A DNA stretch of 52,394 nt, from contig JBCDGZ010000036.1 of assembly GCA_038750655.1 (NCBI GenBank), positions 1-52,394 on the forward strand. Direction: 5' to 3'. The translations under genes and the position numbers were made by a program. Origin of the DNA: JBCDGZ01 sp038750655. Lineage in GTDB: Bacteria > Bacteroidota > Bacteroidia > Chitinophagales > Saprospiraceae. Shown in pieces: positions 8,407-16,735 of the stretch. The first letter of the stretch is position 1. Every line of letters starts with the position of its first letter. The notes below the pieces were generated by a model. That model saw only the letters and a program-made list of their open reading frames with translations. It did no database searches and was not told where the DNA came from.

Positions 8407-11061
8407 TTAACGCTTGATCACACGCAAAAAATCCAACATCGCTGTATTGACCTCCACATTCATATTATTATTCCAGTCTTCAAAGTGAACCTTAACGGTA
8501 TTGCGTCCCGCCTGAAGCTCGGCTTGAATGCCATTGGAGAAGCCCCAGTCTGACCACTCGTCCGTACCGCGCTGGGGCAGGACGATGACGCCTTTATAAG
8601 CGTCGTTGACGCTCAGGCTGCGGATCGCGCACTTGTTATTGGTGTTCCAGCGGCCGCTGCCATTGGAGTATTTGAAGTCCAGCACATAGGGGCCAGCCTC
8701 GTCGACGTTGAGCGTAAGATCGAGGGTTTTGTTTTTATCTCGGCTGAGTTCGACAAAGCCTTTACCCGAGAAATTGGTGTAGGGAAGTTGGGAGGCTGTG
8801 GCGAAGTCTTCGATTTCGACGATTTGTTGAGCGGGCGCAAAAACGAGGGGTTCGCTGGTGAAGCCCTCATAGCCTTCGACATCAACCGCACTAACCCGGT
8901 AAGTCGCATAGGCATCGCCGGTGGTTTCCAGCTGGGTTTGTTGGGTACTTTCAAGCAGCTGGCCATTTTTATAAACCTGGTATCGCTCCGCACCTTCGAC
9001 AGCCTGCCATTTTAAAGTAGCTCCCACTTTGTCGGCTATTATTGTCGGCGGCGAAAAGTGATTGGCTACCTGATGAATACCTTGATGAGGAAAATCATTA
9101 TTCGCCAATTCAATAACGATGTCTTGCTGGCCAGTGGCGGTGCTGGGGATGAAGGCTTGCTCGGCGGCCTTGCCATTGATTTGCACCGATTGAATAACAT
9201 TTCCAGAACCCTTAACGGTAATAGTCAAAACAGCATTGCGGTACTTGAAATTAGACAAGGTCTTTTCTCCTCCATACACCTTGGGAACAACGGGGTTGAA
9301 ATGCAGTCCGTCGATCCGAAAATCCATACCGATAAAGACTCGGTGTACCATCGCCAGATTGCCCGCCATGCTCCACAGCATCCGATGGGAATTGATCTCT
9401 GTGCCCAAAAAGTCGCCTGTTTCAGCTACCATATTTTCGTAGTTGGTCAGAAAGAGCGCAGCAGCGCGGTAGACGCTGGCCAGGCCGTGGTTGAGCACTT
9501 CCTCGTTGCCCGTTTTGGCGGCCGCCCAGTTCCAGTAGGACTGAACAAAGGGCCAGATGCCGTTATTGTGGTAAGGTGGGATGCCGGGGATTTGTGGGTA
9601 AATGCAAGTGACGCCGAATTCCGTTACTGGTGATTGGGAAATGATGGAAGCGGCTTTTTGCTCATCTGCTACATCAAACAAAATAGCCAGTGCCTCCCCC
9701 AAGGCTTCAAAGCGGGGCGATACGATCAACTCGTCCCGACCGTATAAATATTGAGCGTAGTATCCCTGCTCTTTTAGCCACAGGTACTGATTGATGCCTT
9801 GCTTAATCTTTTCGGCACGAGCATTATAGACCTCGTAGGGCTCGCCTTTTAGCTCGGCCATTTTTGCCAAAATACGGTGCGCCTGATAGTGAACGACATT
9901 GGTGCCGAGATTTTGCGAGACGTAGATGTCGCGGTTATCCATCCACTTGGGATAGGTTTGCTCCCGCCAGTCTAGAAAGGAAGACTCGCCGGAGTACATC
10001 CCATTGGAAGCATCGTAAATGGTTTTGAAATCGTCTTCTAAGGTATTTTTGATAATGGGATAAACTTCTTCCAACCAGGCCGCATCGCCCGTTACCTTGT
10101 AAATCTCCCAGGCGGCCAGACACCAGGTGGTCCGATCCGAAGAGACGGGCCAGGCCCCTCCGGAGCCGGTATCCTGAATAATGCGCCCCCGCTTCACCTT
10201 CTTACGCAGACTGATCTTGGCCACCTCCGGTTCGTGATAAGCAAAGGCCAACAAGGTCGAATAACTTACATCGCGGGTCCAAACGCCGCCCCACTTCGCT
10301 CCCGTCCGCAGCGTACTGTCTGGCTCAATATTTTTGATGGCTTCTTCCAACGATAAATTAAACAGGGCATCCACCAGAGGTTGCGCTGACTGGTAGCGGG
10401 GTCGTCCGGCAATGTCCTCCGAAAGTTGCCATTCCTTGTCTTGATAATCTTCTTCATTATAAGGATTCAATTTGACGGTGATACTGTAAATATTCGGATC
10501 ATCCGTTGCCGTCAGCTGTAAGCCTTTGTTGTCCAGGTTAACGAAGTCCCAGGTCAAGGGCTCCGAACCTCCGGCGATGTAGAAGCCTCTAAAATCTGCC
10601 TTGGCGACCTTGGTCCCATCGTGGGCCTCGTAGAAGCCTTTGTCTTCAAACTGTTGCAAAACGGGCGAGACATCGACTTTAAAAGTATACTCGTAATTGA
10701 CGGGCAGGTAGGTGGAGGGTTGTTCGGGAAAAGGAGCTGGTTTTTCTCCGAAGGTAATGACCGGCGAAGTTTGTTCTTCCTTAATAATGACCCAATGATC
10801 AGCGCCCGGTGGCAGCTCATTGTCCTTTTCATTGATGGAAAATTTAAACTTTACCAGTCGGGAAAATGTGGCACTTTGCGGGCTTTTGTAGTTCGATTTC
10901 AGATGAGTTGGGGAAAGGACTTCGGCCGCATTCTGGCCTTGTACAACCTTGTCCTTGTAGACGGTAAATGCTTCGGACTGATAAAGCGGCTTAACCGTAT
11001 TTTGTTGTTGACAGGATAGCAAGACGAGTAGGGGCAGGATTAAATACAATGCTTTGTTCAT
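8407..11061 (-). CDS. Six-hairpin (alpha/alpha barrel) glycoside hydrolase lipoprotein with FN3 and CBM-like domains
   Basis: An 884-residue protein with a short lipoprotein signal (LLVLLSC, Cys17). After an N-terminal beta-rich domain (about 20-220), an (alpha/alpha)6 barrel of the MGH1/GH63-like type spans about residues 225-600. Acid-rich barrel motifs include GGVWTRDVSY and SFLDWREQ, plus several W/Y-rich segments. A fibronectin type III-like stretch (about 660-740) and a C-terminal CBM6/CBM35-like domain (from about 745, beginning IVEIEDF and ending FLRVIKR) follow. It probably acts on oligosaccharides at the cell surface or in the periplasm; the exact GH family and substrate cannot be fixed by reading. 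The start is supported by AGGAG (11066-11070 on the minus strand), an unusually strong Shine-Dalgarno for this phylum. It is first gene of the pair with the PBP4-type carboxypeptidase. Confidence 0.85.
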   Translation of the reverse strand: MNKALYLILPLLVLLSCQQQNTVKPLYQSEAFTVYKDKVVQGQNAAEVLSPTHLKSNYKSPQSATFSRLVKFKFSINEKDNELPPGADHWVIIKEEQTSPVITFGEKPAPFPEQPSTYLPVNYEYTFKVDVSPVLQQFEDKGFYEAHDGTKVAKADFRGFYIAGGSEPLTWDFVNLDNKGLQLTATDDPNIYSITVKLNPYNEEDYQDKEWQLSEDIAGRPRYQSAQPLVDALFNLSLEEAIKNIEPDSTLRTGAKWGGVWTRDVSYSTLLAFAYHEPEVAKISLRKKVKRGRIIQDTGSGGAWPVSSDRTTWCLAAWEIYKVTGDAAWLEEVYPIIKNTLEDDFKTIYDASNGMYSGESSFLDWREQTYPKWMDNRDIYVSQNLGTNVVHYQAHRILAKMAELKGEPYEVYNARAEKIKQGINQYLWLKEQGYYAQYLYGRDELIVSPRFEALGEALAILFDVADEQKAASIISQSPVTEFGVTCIYPQIPGIPPYHNNGIWPFVQSYWNWAAAKTGNEEVLNHGLASVYRAAALFLTNYENMVAETGDFLGTEINSHRMLWSMAGNLAMVHRVFIGMDFRIDGLHFNPVVPKVYGGEKTLSNFKYRNAVLTITVKGSGNVIQSVQINGKAAEQAFIPSTATGQQDIVIELANNDFPHQGIHQVANHFSPPTIIADKVGATLKWQAVEGAERYQVYKNGQLLESTQQTQLETTGDAYATYRVSAVDVEGYEGFTSEPLVFAPAQQIVEIEDFATASQLPYTNFSGKGFVELSRDKNKTLDLTLNVDEAGPYVLDFKYSNGSGRWNTNNKCAIRSLSVNDAYKGVIVLPQRGTDEWSDWGFSNGIQAELQAGRNTVKVHFEDWNNNMNVEVNTAMLDFLRVIKR

Positions 11062-11065
11062 GTTT

Positions 11066-11070
11066 CTCCT
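11066..11070 (-). promoter_or_regulatory. Strong Shine-Dalgarno AGGAG before glycoside hydrolase gene
   Basis: Read on the minus strand, AAAAGGAGAAAC directly precedes the ATG at 11061, leaving four bases between AGGAG and the start codon. Most Bacteroidota genes lack such a site, and the neighbours here do too, so it fixes this start and may imply high translation. Confidence 0.6.
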
Positions 11071-11094
11071 TTTGTGGGTGATTCCGTTTAATAC

Positions 11095-11124
11095 TTAGAT
11101 CATGAAAGTCTAAACATGATCTTA
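11095..11124. promoter_or_regulatory. Inverted repeat, candidate operator between divergent genes
   Basis: TTAGATCATG (11095-11104) and CATGATCTTA (11115-11124) form an inverted repeat with one mismatch in ten and a 10-bp spacer, starting 33 bp upstream of the glycoside hydrolase start codon. Location and symmetry suit a dimeric regulator of that operon; a 5' UTR hairpin is the alternative. No perfect -7 element (TAnnTTTG) was found for either of the divergent genes. Confidence 0.4.
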
Positions 11125-11223
11125 CACAATATTTTAAAAAAAATTAAGCTATTCTTCTTTTCCAAGCATATTCTTTGAAAAATAGGCGCGCTGATTATGT
11201 GAAAATATCCCTATGTTTATTCA

Positions 11224-12957
11224 ATGAAATGGATTGCGACAATTGCTACAGGCTTACTGCTACTACTTTCTTTCACTGCGGATGCTCAGGTCAACTGGCT
11301 AACCGTCAGTAAGGCCGAATACGACTCCGCAGCCCAGTCGCTAGTTTTGCTGCACAACGACCAGCAGCGCGTTCCCCTGCGGCGGCTCGACACCCTACGG
11401 ATCGCCGTCGTCAGCCCCGGCTTCACCGCCTTCAACCACCAACTGGCTGCCTACGCTCCCGCTCAATTCTTCCCAACCCTCTCCGAGGTCCCCCCCAACA
11501 CTTTCAACCTGCTCCTCTACCTCAGTACCACCTCAGCCGCCCCCGCCTCCGACCAGCCCCAGCTGCTAGCCTGGAATGCCCGCCAGCAACTTCTCTACCT
11601 CACCTTCGAGGAAGCACCCGACACCTCCCGCGCTCCCCAATCGTACTCCGCCCATATTCACGCTCCCGCCGCTACGCCGCTGCACCAGGCCCTGGCCGCC
11701 CAGTTACTCTTTGGCGGCATCGGTGCAAAGAGCGGCCAACGCCTGGCCTACGGGCCCCCAGCCCTAGTCGGCATGAACGCCCAGCTCCTCCAAGACAGCA
11801 TCGCCGCCCTCCTCCAAATGGGCATCGACAGTGGGGCTTTCCCCGGTGCGCAAGTGCTGGTCGCTAAAGCGGGTAAAGTCATTTTCCATCAAGCCTACGG
11901 CCACCATACCTACGCTCGACAGCGCCCCCTGCGCCCCGACGACCTCTATGACCTGGCCTCCGTCAGCAAAATCACCACTGGCCTGCCCATCCTCATGCAG
12001 CTCTACGGCCAGGGGCGCTTCGACCTAGATGCGCCGCTGCAGCAATACCTCCCTGCTTTCCGCCGGAGCAACAAGGCCCGCCTCCGCTTTAGAGACATGC
12101 TGGCCCACCAGGCCCGCCTCCGCCCCTGGATTCCCTACTGGCAGCATACGCTAAAGAAAAATGGGCGCTTCAAATGGCGAACCTTCAAGCGCGACTCCTC
12201 CGCCCATTATCCCATTCGGATCACCGATCAGCTCTACCTGCATCATCAGTACAAAAAGAAAATCTACAAGGCCATCCGCCGCTCCAAGCTCAACAAAGAG
12301 GCCGGCTATCGCTATTCGGGACTGCTTTTTTATCTGCTGCCTGAGATTACGGAGCGCCTGACCGGGCAGCCAATGGAGCGTTATCTGCGGACGCAGTTTT
12401 ATGATCGGCTGGGGGCAGCGACCCTTTGCTTTCGGCCCTATCGCTATTTTCCGAGGGAGCGAATGGTGCCGACGGAGTACGATAGTTTGTTTCGAAAGCA
12501 GCTGATTCAGGGGAGTGTGCACGATGAGGGGGCGGCGATGATGGATGGGCTGTCTTGCAATGCTGGGCTTTTTACCACAGCTAATGATCTGGCGAAGTTG
12601 ATGCAGCTGTATTTGAATGGGGGCAGCTATGGCGGAGAGGTATATATGGCACCGGAGGCGGTGGAGGAGTTTACGCGCTGTCAGTTTTGCGATCAGGGCA
12701 ATCGGCGGGGCTTGGGCTTTGATAAGCCGCTGGTAGAGTATCATCCGCAGAGGAGTTCGACGGCTCGTGCAGCGAGTGGGCGCAGCTATGGGCATTCGGG
12801 TTTTACGGGCACTTTTGTTTGGGTCGACCCGGAGGAGGAGCTGATTTATATTTTTCTTTCCAACCGGGTCCACCCTTCTCGAGATCGTCGAAAGATTTAT
12901 CAGTTGAACATTCGCCCTCGTATTCATCAGATTTTGTACGATGCGATAGAGAAGTAG
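11224..12957 (+). CDS. Serine hydrolase (beta-lactamase/PBP-like, S12) with GH3 C-terminal-like N-domain
   Basis: A 577-residue exported protein with a signal peptide ending near TADAQ (residue 22). Residues about 23-178 resemble the C-terminal alpha/beta domain of GH3 enzymes (SLVLLHNDQQRVPLRRLDTL, then AAQLLFGGIGAKSGQ), as found in the middle of Bacteroidota GH3-serine hydrolase fusions. The GH3 catalytic TIM barrel that normally precedes it is absent. The S12 hydrolase domain follows, with SVSK (Ser246, Lys249), Y364-S-G where class C enzymes have Y-x-N, and H524-S-G in place of KTG. These variants are usual for esterase or peptidase-like members rather than true beta-lactamases. Substrate is unknown; a peptidoglycan peptide is likely from family and neighbours. 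The coding strand changes from strongly C-rich to G-rich near 12300. Confidence 0.88.
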   Translation: MKWIATIATGLLLLLSFTADAQVNWLTVSKAEYDSAAQSLVLLHNDQQRVPLRRLDTLRIAVVSPGFTAFNHQLAAYAPAQFFPTLSEVPPNTFNLLLYLSTTSAAPASDQPQLLAWNARQQLLYLTFEEAPDTSRAPQSYSAHIHAPAATPLHQALAAQLLFGGIGAKSGQRLAYGPPALVGMNAQLLQDSIAALLQMGIDSGAFPGAQVLVAKAGKVIFHQAYGHHTYARQRPLRPDDLYDLASVSKITTGLPILMQLYGQGRFDLDAPLQQYLPAFRRSNKARLRFRDMLAHQARLRPWIPYWQHTLKKNGRFKWRTFKRDSSAHYPIRITDQLYLHHQYKKKIYKAIRRSKLNKEAGYRYSGLLFYLLPEITERLTGQPMERYLRTQFYDRLGAATLCFRPYRYFPRERMVPTEYDSLFRKQLIQGSVHDEGAAMMDGLSCNAGLFTTANDLAKLMQLYLNGGSYGGEVYMAPEAVEEFTRCQFCDQGNRRGLGFDKPLVEYHPQRSSTARAASGRSYGHSGFTGTFVWVDPEEELIYIFLSNRVHPSRDRRKIYQLNIRPRIHQILYDAIEK

Positions 12958-13027
12958 GCGTTCTGTCAAAATGCTTTCCCTTGTTTTTCCATCAGATTTT
13001 GTATTTTCACAAAAAACGATTTCTAAG

Positions 13028-14764
13028 ATGAGAACAGCCTTACTCTTTCTGGTCAGCCTGCTGGGCTGCACCGCCGCATTTTCCCAAACTAATGTCCTCA
13101 ATACCAACCCACTGACCGAACAGATCATGCTGGGCAATTATGACCCTGCTACCTACCAGGCTTCCTCTACCCTGGACCAGCCTTCGCAGATCATCGAAGG
13201 CATCCATGCCGAAGTGTCGCCCGATTCTTTGCAGGCCTACATTACGCGCCTCAGCGGATTTGAGAACCGCAATACTGGTGCCGACACGGTCTCTGATGTA
13301 CGAGGGATGGGGGCGGCCCGCCGCTGGGTCTTCCAGAAGTTCGAGGAGTTCTCCAGCGCCCGGGATAATCGCTTGATCCCTTCTTACCTGCAATTCGATC
13401 AAGAGGTCTGTGGGATGACGCAGCACCGCAATATCTTCTGTGTGCTGCCCGGTACCAATGTCGATGATCCATCGATGGTCTTGATCCAGGGGCATATTGA
13501 TAGTCGCTGTGAAGATCCTTGCGACATCGACTGTGTGGCACAAGGCTCGGAGGATAATGCCAGCGGGACGGCACTGGTGATGGAGTTGGCTCGTGTAATG
13601 AGCAAGTATACCTTTGAGCGCACCATCGTCTTTATGGCCACCACCGGCGAGGAGCAGGGCCTGTTTGGAGCTAGGGCTTTTGCGCAATACACGGTAGATA
13701 AGAATATCAAAGTGAAGGCGGTCCTCAATAATGACACTGTTGGCGGGATTATCTGCGGAGCGACTTCTTCGGAGCCTTCCTGCCCGGGCCTCAATCATAT
13801 CGACAGTACGCAGGTGCGGCTATTTTCGTCCGGCTCGCAGAATTCGCCGCATAAAGCCCTGGCTCGCTACACGAAATTGCAGTATGAAGAAGAATTATTG
13901 GCTATTGTCAGTGTGCCTATGCAAATCTCAATTATGTCCTTCGAGGATCGCTTAGGGCGAGGAGGAGACCATATCCCCTTTTCGGATCGAGGGATTTCTG
14001 CTATTCGATTTACCACCGCTAATGAGCACGGCAATGCAGTGATAGGGCCGGATTACACCGACCGCCAGCACTCCACGCGCGATATTCTAGGTGTTGATAC
14101 AGATGGTGATAATGTGATCGATAGCTTTTTTGTAGATTTCAACTATTTGGCCCGCAATACCGTCATCAACGGGGTATCCGGAGGCTTGATCGCAGTGAGT
14201 CCAGAAACTCCCGGTTTTGAGGCCGAAGCGGTGGATGGTATTATCAAAATTACCATTCAAGACCCTCTCGACTACGACCATTACCGAATCGGCCTGCGCT
14301 CGGTCGAAAATGATTTTGATACGGTTTACACCTTGATCGGTGGTAGAGAATTTGACATCATTCCAGAGATTCGCGGACAATACTCTGTCAGTGTAGCTTC
14401 GGTGGATGAACACGGCATCGAAAGCTGTTTCTCCGACGAAGAAATTTTCTCCATCTTCACCCTAGAGCTAGAAGAGATAGCGTTCCAAGCTAAGGCGATT
14501 GAACTGCTACAAAACCGTCCCAACCCTTTCGATGAAATCACCTATATCTCCTGTCTAGTCAATGAGTCTGTTGACTATCGCGAGGCCCACATCCAGATCA
14601 GCGACCTCAGCGGCAAGGAATTGATGCGCCTGCCTATTCAACTCAACTTAGGGGTCAATGAGATTACGTACCGACATGGATACGGGCAGATAGGAACTCA
14701 TGTATATAGTTTGGTGATTGATGGAGAGGTGTATGCTTCGAAGCGGATGATTTTTGCGTACTGA
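13028..14764 (+). CDS. M28 family zinc peptidase with T9SS type A sorting domain
   Basis: A 578-residue secreted aminopeptidase-like enzyme. The ATG at 13028 is chosen because it opens a clean signal peptide (MRTALLFLVSLLGCTAAFSQ); the frame stays open to an ATG at 12971, which would add 19 residues before the signal. M28 zinc ligands and catalytic residues can be placed: His156 (GHIDSR), Asp176 (EDNASGT), Glu208-Glu209 (TGEEQG), Asp236 (NNDTVGG) and His334 (NEHG). A beta-rich region (about 390-485) follows, then a T9SS type A C-terminal domain (LLQNRPNPFDE to the end), so it is predicted to be secreted or surface-anchored through T9SS. It starts 70 bp after the serine hydrolase gene on the same strand and may share its transcript. 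Confidence 0.93.
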   Translation: MRTALLFLVSLLGCTAAFSQTNVLNTNPLTEQIMLGNYDPATYQASSTLDQPSQIIEGIHAEVSPDSLQAYITRLSGFENRNTGADTVSDVRGMGAARRWVFQKFEEFSSARDNRLIPSYLQFDQEVCGMTQHRNIFCVLPGTNVDDPSMVLIQGHIDSRCEDPCDIDCVAQGSEDNASGTALVMELARVMSKYTFERTIVFMATTGEEQGLFGARAFAQYTVDKNIKVKAVLNNDTVGGIICGATSSEPSCPGLNHIDSTQVRLFSSGSQNSPHKALARYTKLQYEEELLAIVSVPMQISIMSFEDRLGRGGDHIPFSDRGISAIRFTTANEHGNAVIGPDYTDRQHSTRDILGVDTDGDNVIDSFFVDFNYLARNTVINGVSGGLIAVSPETPGFEAEAVDGIIKITIQDPLDYDHYRIGLRSVENDFDTVYTLIGGREFDIIPEIRGQYSVSVASVDEHGIESCFSDEEIFSIFTLELEEIAFQAKAIELLQNRPNPFDEITYISCLVNESVDYREAHIQISDLSGKELMRLPIQLNLGVNEITYRHGYGQIGTHVYSLVIDGEVYASKRMIFAY

Positions 14765-14928
14765 TTTATTCTTCGGGCCTAATTTCAGTTCTGTAGTACA
14801 ATTCTTTCATCGGTATTTCGATGCCGATGGATGAAACTCATACTTCACCTGAGTATCTACCTCTAGCTGAAGGTACTCTTGAAGGTTTAACCTTGGAGGG
14901 TTCTGAGTTTTCATATGATATTAATCTT
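14765..14928. other. Convergent intergenic region
   Basis: The M28 peptidase gene and the YdeI-like gene converge here. A weak CATCGG/CCGATG stem (14808-14829) and a small AAGG-TTTAA-CCTT stem near 14880 are visible, neither with a T tract. I see no gene in it. Confidence 0.4.
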
Positions 14929-15423
14929 TTATCTTCTCTTCTTCCGCTCTTTCTCCTCTTTTTTCAATTGCTCCTCCTCTAAAAACCGCAGCGCCGCATC
15001 CACCTGCTTATCAATATTCTTAATGCGATTGATCGTATGGATCAGTCCCCGTTTTTTGCCATCCGTCAAGCTATCATAAATGTGCTTGGCATCCTCGTCT
15101 TGCGCGAGTAGGGCCTCGAGTACTTCGGGGACGTCTACGCCGAGCGGATTGGGGTCTTCGCTGATGGTGAAGCTGATTTCGTCACCCAGTTCTTTTTGCA
15201 GCGTTTTGAGGTGCTTGGTGGCGATGATGAGGAAAAAGTTGCCGTCACCGAAGTGGTTTAGGCCGCAGCGATAGGATACCTTATCGTCGATTTCGCAAAT
15301 TAATCGAGTAGCTCGTTTTCGGGAAAATCGATCAACGGTACTTGCATCGATTTTGATGTAGTAGTAGCCGCCTTTGCGCTTTTCGAGCTGGCGGATGGCT
15401 TGGGTGGATTGGAAGGTGGTCAT
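14929..15423 (-). CDS. YdeI/OmdA family protein with DUF1905-like N-terminus
   Basis: A 164-residue cytoplasmic protein without signal peptide. The N-terminal part (about residues 1-95, with KRKGGYYYIKI, CGLNHFGDGNFFLII and LGDEISFTI) matches the DUF1905 pattern. The C-terminal part (PEVLEALLAQDEDAKHIYDSL, then KRGLIHTINRIKN) matches the YdeI/OmpD-associated helical domain. A Lys/Glu-rich tail ends it. Biochemical function of this family is not established. It is last in a minus-strand unit and follows the class A-like hydrolase with a single base between stop and start, so cotranscription is very likely. Confidence 0.85.
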   Translation of the reverse strand: MTTFQSTQAIRQLEKRKGGYYYIKIDASTVDRFSRKRATRLICEIDDKVSYRCGLNHFGDGNFFLIIATKHLKTLQKELGDEISFTISEDPNPLGVDVPEVLEALLAQDEDAKHIYDSLTDGKKRGLIHTINRIKNIDKQVDAALRFLEEEQLKKEEKERKKRR

Positions 15424-15424
15424 T

Positions 15425-16657
15425 TTATTTTTTTAGATAACTCAAGTCGGGTAAATAGCCTTTCTTTCGGCGCACTTCGTAATCGTAGATGACCTGTCCT
15501 AAGTTTTGTAGGAAGGGCAGGCCGATGGTTTCATATTCGTAGGTATTATCATTGTAGGTCTGATTGGCATTGACGTGGATGGTTGCGGCGAGGAGGAATT
15601 CGGTCTGCTGCTTAAAGTCTACGATGTAGGCAACATCGGTGAGGTAGCCGTAGGCCCAGCCGACTTTATTATAGATGCGGATATGGTCGGGAATGCTGTC
15701 GGTTGCACCGCCGTAGAGGAAAAACTTGACGTAGCCATCGGGCTTGTCGTAGACAGGGGCTTTGCATTCTCGGGGGCGGATGGATAGGCAGTGGTAGAGA
15801 AATTGGTAATCCTCTTTGGTAAAGGCAAAGCGTTGTTGTTCCGGGACACTTTCTGGGAAGAGTACCGTTTTGAGTAGGTCGTGTAAATTTTGTAGGGAGA
15901 TGAAATTTTTGGGACTAAAGTCGAAGGGCTGGTTGACTTTTTCGCCCTGAGCGTAGTAGGCTTGGCCTTTCTGGGTGCCTTGCAGTTGGAGCTGGAAGGG
16001 GATTTTGCTGTGAACAGGACCTTGGTGGTAGAGCAGCTGTTGGTCATTGTAGAAGCTGATGGGATTGGTGTATTGGTTGTCTTCGGGGCCGAAGGCTGCG
16101 CCACTTGGACCGAGGCGATGGACGATGCGTAGTTGATCGAAGCCTTTAGCCCGGAGGGAGCGATTGAGGTACTCTTGCCCGAGAAATTCATAGAGCCGAT
16201 TGCTGGCATCGTTATCACTGACGGCAAAGATTTTACGGATATAATGGCCGAGCGAGGGGGAGCCGGTAGGGGCAGTAGAGTCGATCTGGGCGGCAGTTTG
16301 CGGGGGGCGGCCCACGCCGGTGTGCATGGGGCTGTTGCGATCCAAGCCTTCGATTTGTAGGAGGCGCAGTTTTTCGAGGGCGGCGAAGGCTACCGGCATT
16401 TTGATGGTACTGGCGGGGTAGAAGTAGCGGCTGCTGTCTACGCCGTAGGTATAGCTGGTGAAGTGAGGGCGGTTCTGTGCATCCCGATTGATTTGGGTGT
16501 AGATGATTTGCGTCTCGTAGCGCTCTGGCTGACTGATCACGACTTCAAACAGGTTCGGGTTTTCCTTCAATATCGTTTGCAGTGGATGCTGCTGTGCTTC
16601 GACCGAATAGCATAGAAGGAGCAATAAACCAAAGAGACTAATTTTTGGATAGTTCAT
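15425..16657 (-). CDS. Class A beta-lactamase-like serine hydrolase
   Basis: A 410-residue exported serine hydrolase. The start at 16657 gives a proper signal peptide (ISLFGLLLLLCYSVEAQ); the longer frame to 16708 would put 17 polar residues before it. Active-site motifs are STIK (Ser83, Lys86), SDN (147-149) and KVG (331-333) where class A enzymes have K-T/S-G. It is about 120 residues longer than typical class A beta-lactamases, with extra sequence between SDN and KVG. Its place between peptidoglycan-peptide enzymes suggests a wall-related role, but drug hydrolysis cannot be excluded. It lies 78 bp downstream of the epimerase gene on the same strand. Confidence 0.88.
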   Translation of the reverse strand: MNYPKISLFGLLLLLCYSVEAQQHPLQTILKENPNLFEVVISQPERYETQIIYTQINRDAQNRPHFTSYTYGVDSSRYFYPASTIKMPVAFAALEKLRLLQIEGLDRNSPMHTGVGRPPQTAAQIDSTAPTGSPSLGHYIRKIFAVSDNDASNRLYEFLGQEYLNRSLRAKGFDQLRIVHRLGPSGAAFGPEDNQYTNPISFYNDQQLLYHQGPVHSKIPFQLQLQGTQKGQAYYAQGEKVNQPFDFSPKNFISLQNLHDLLKTVLFPESVPEQQRFAFTKEDYQFLYHCLSIRPRECKAPVYDKPDGYVKFFLYGGATDSIPDHIRIYNKVGWAYGYLTDVAYIVDFKQQTEFLLAATIHVNANQTYNDNTYEYETIGLPFLQNLGQVIYDYEVRRKKGYLPDLSYLKK

Positions 16658-16735
16658 AAACAGTAATTGAGCGGTAAACGATTGTTTAAGATACCATACT
16701 CTGCTCATTCGTCAAGCTCATCATTATAAAAAAGC

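Noticed and set aside
12971..13027. Upstream in-frame ATG for the M28 peptidase
   Set aside because: It adds 19 residues in front of a clean signal peptide; the ATG at 13028 explains the N-terminus better.
12151..13137. Long minus-strand frame opposite the serine hydrolase and the M28 peptidase start
   Set aside because: It is antisense to two well-supported genes, has no recognisable domain and its composition is that of a shadow frame.
15425..16657. Call as an antibiotic-resistance beta-lactamase
   Set aside because: The third motif is KVG rather than K-T/S-G, the protein is much longer than class A enzymes, and the neighbours are wall-peptide enzymes.
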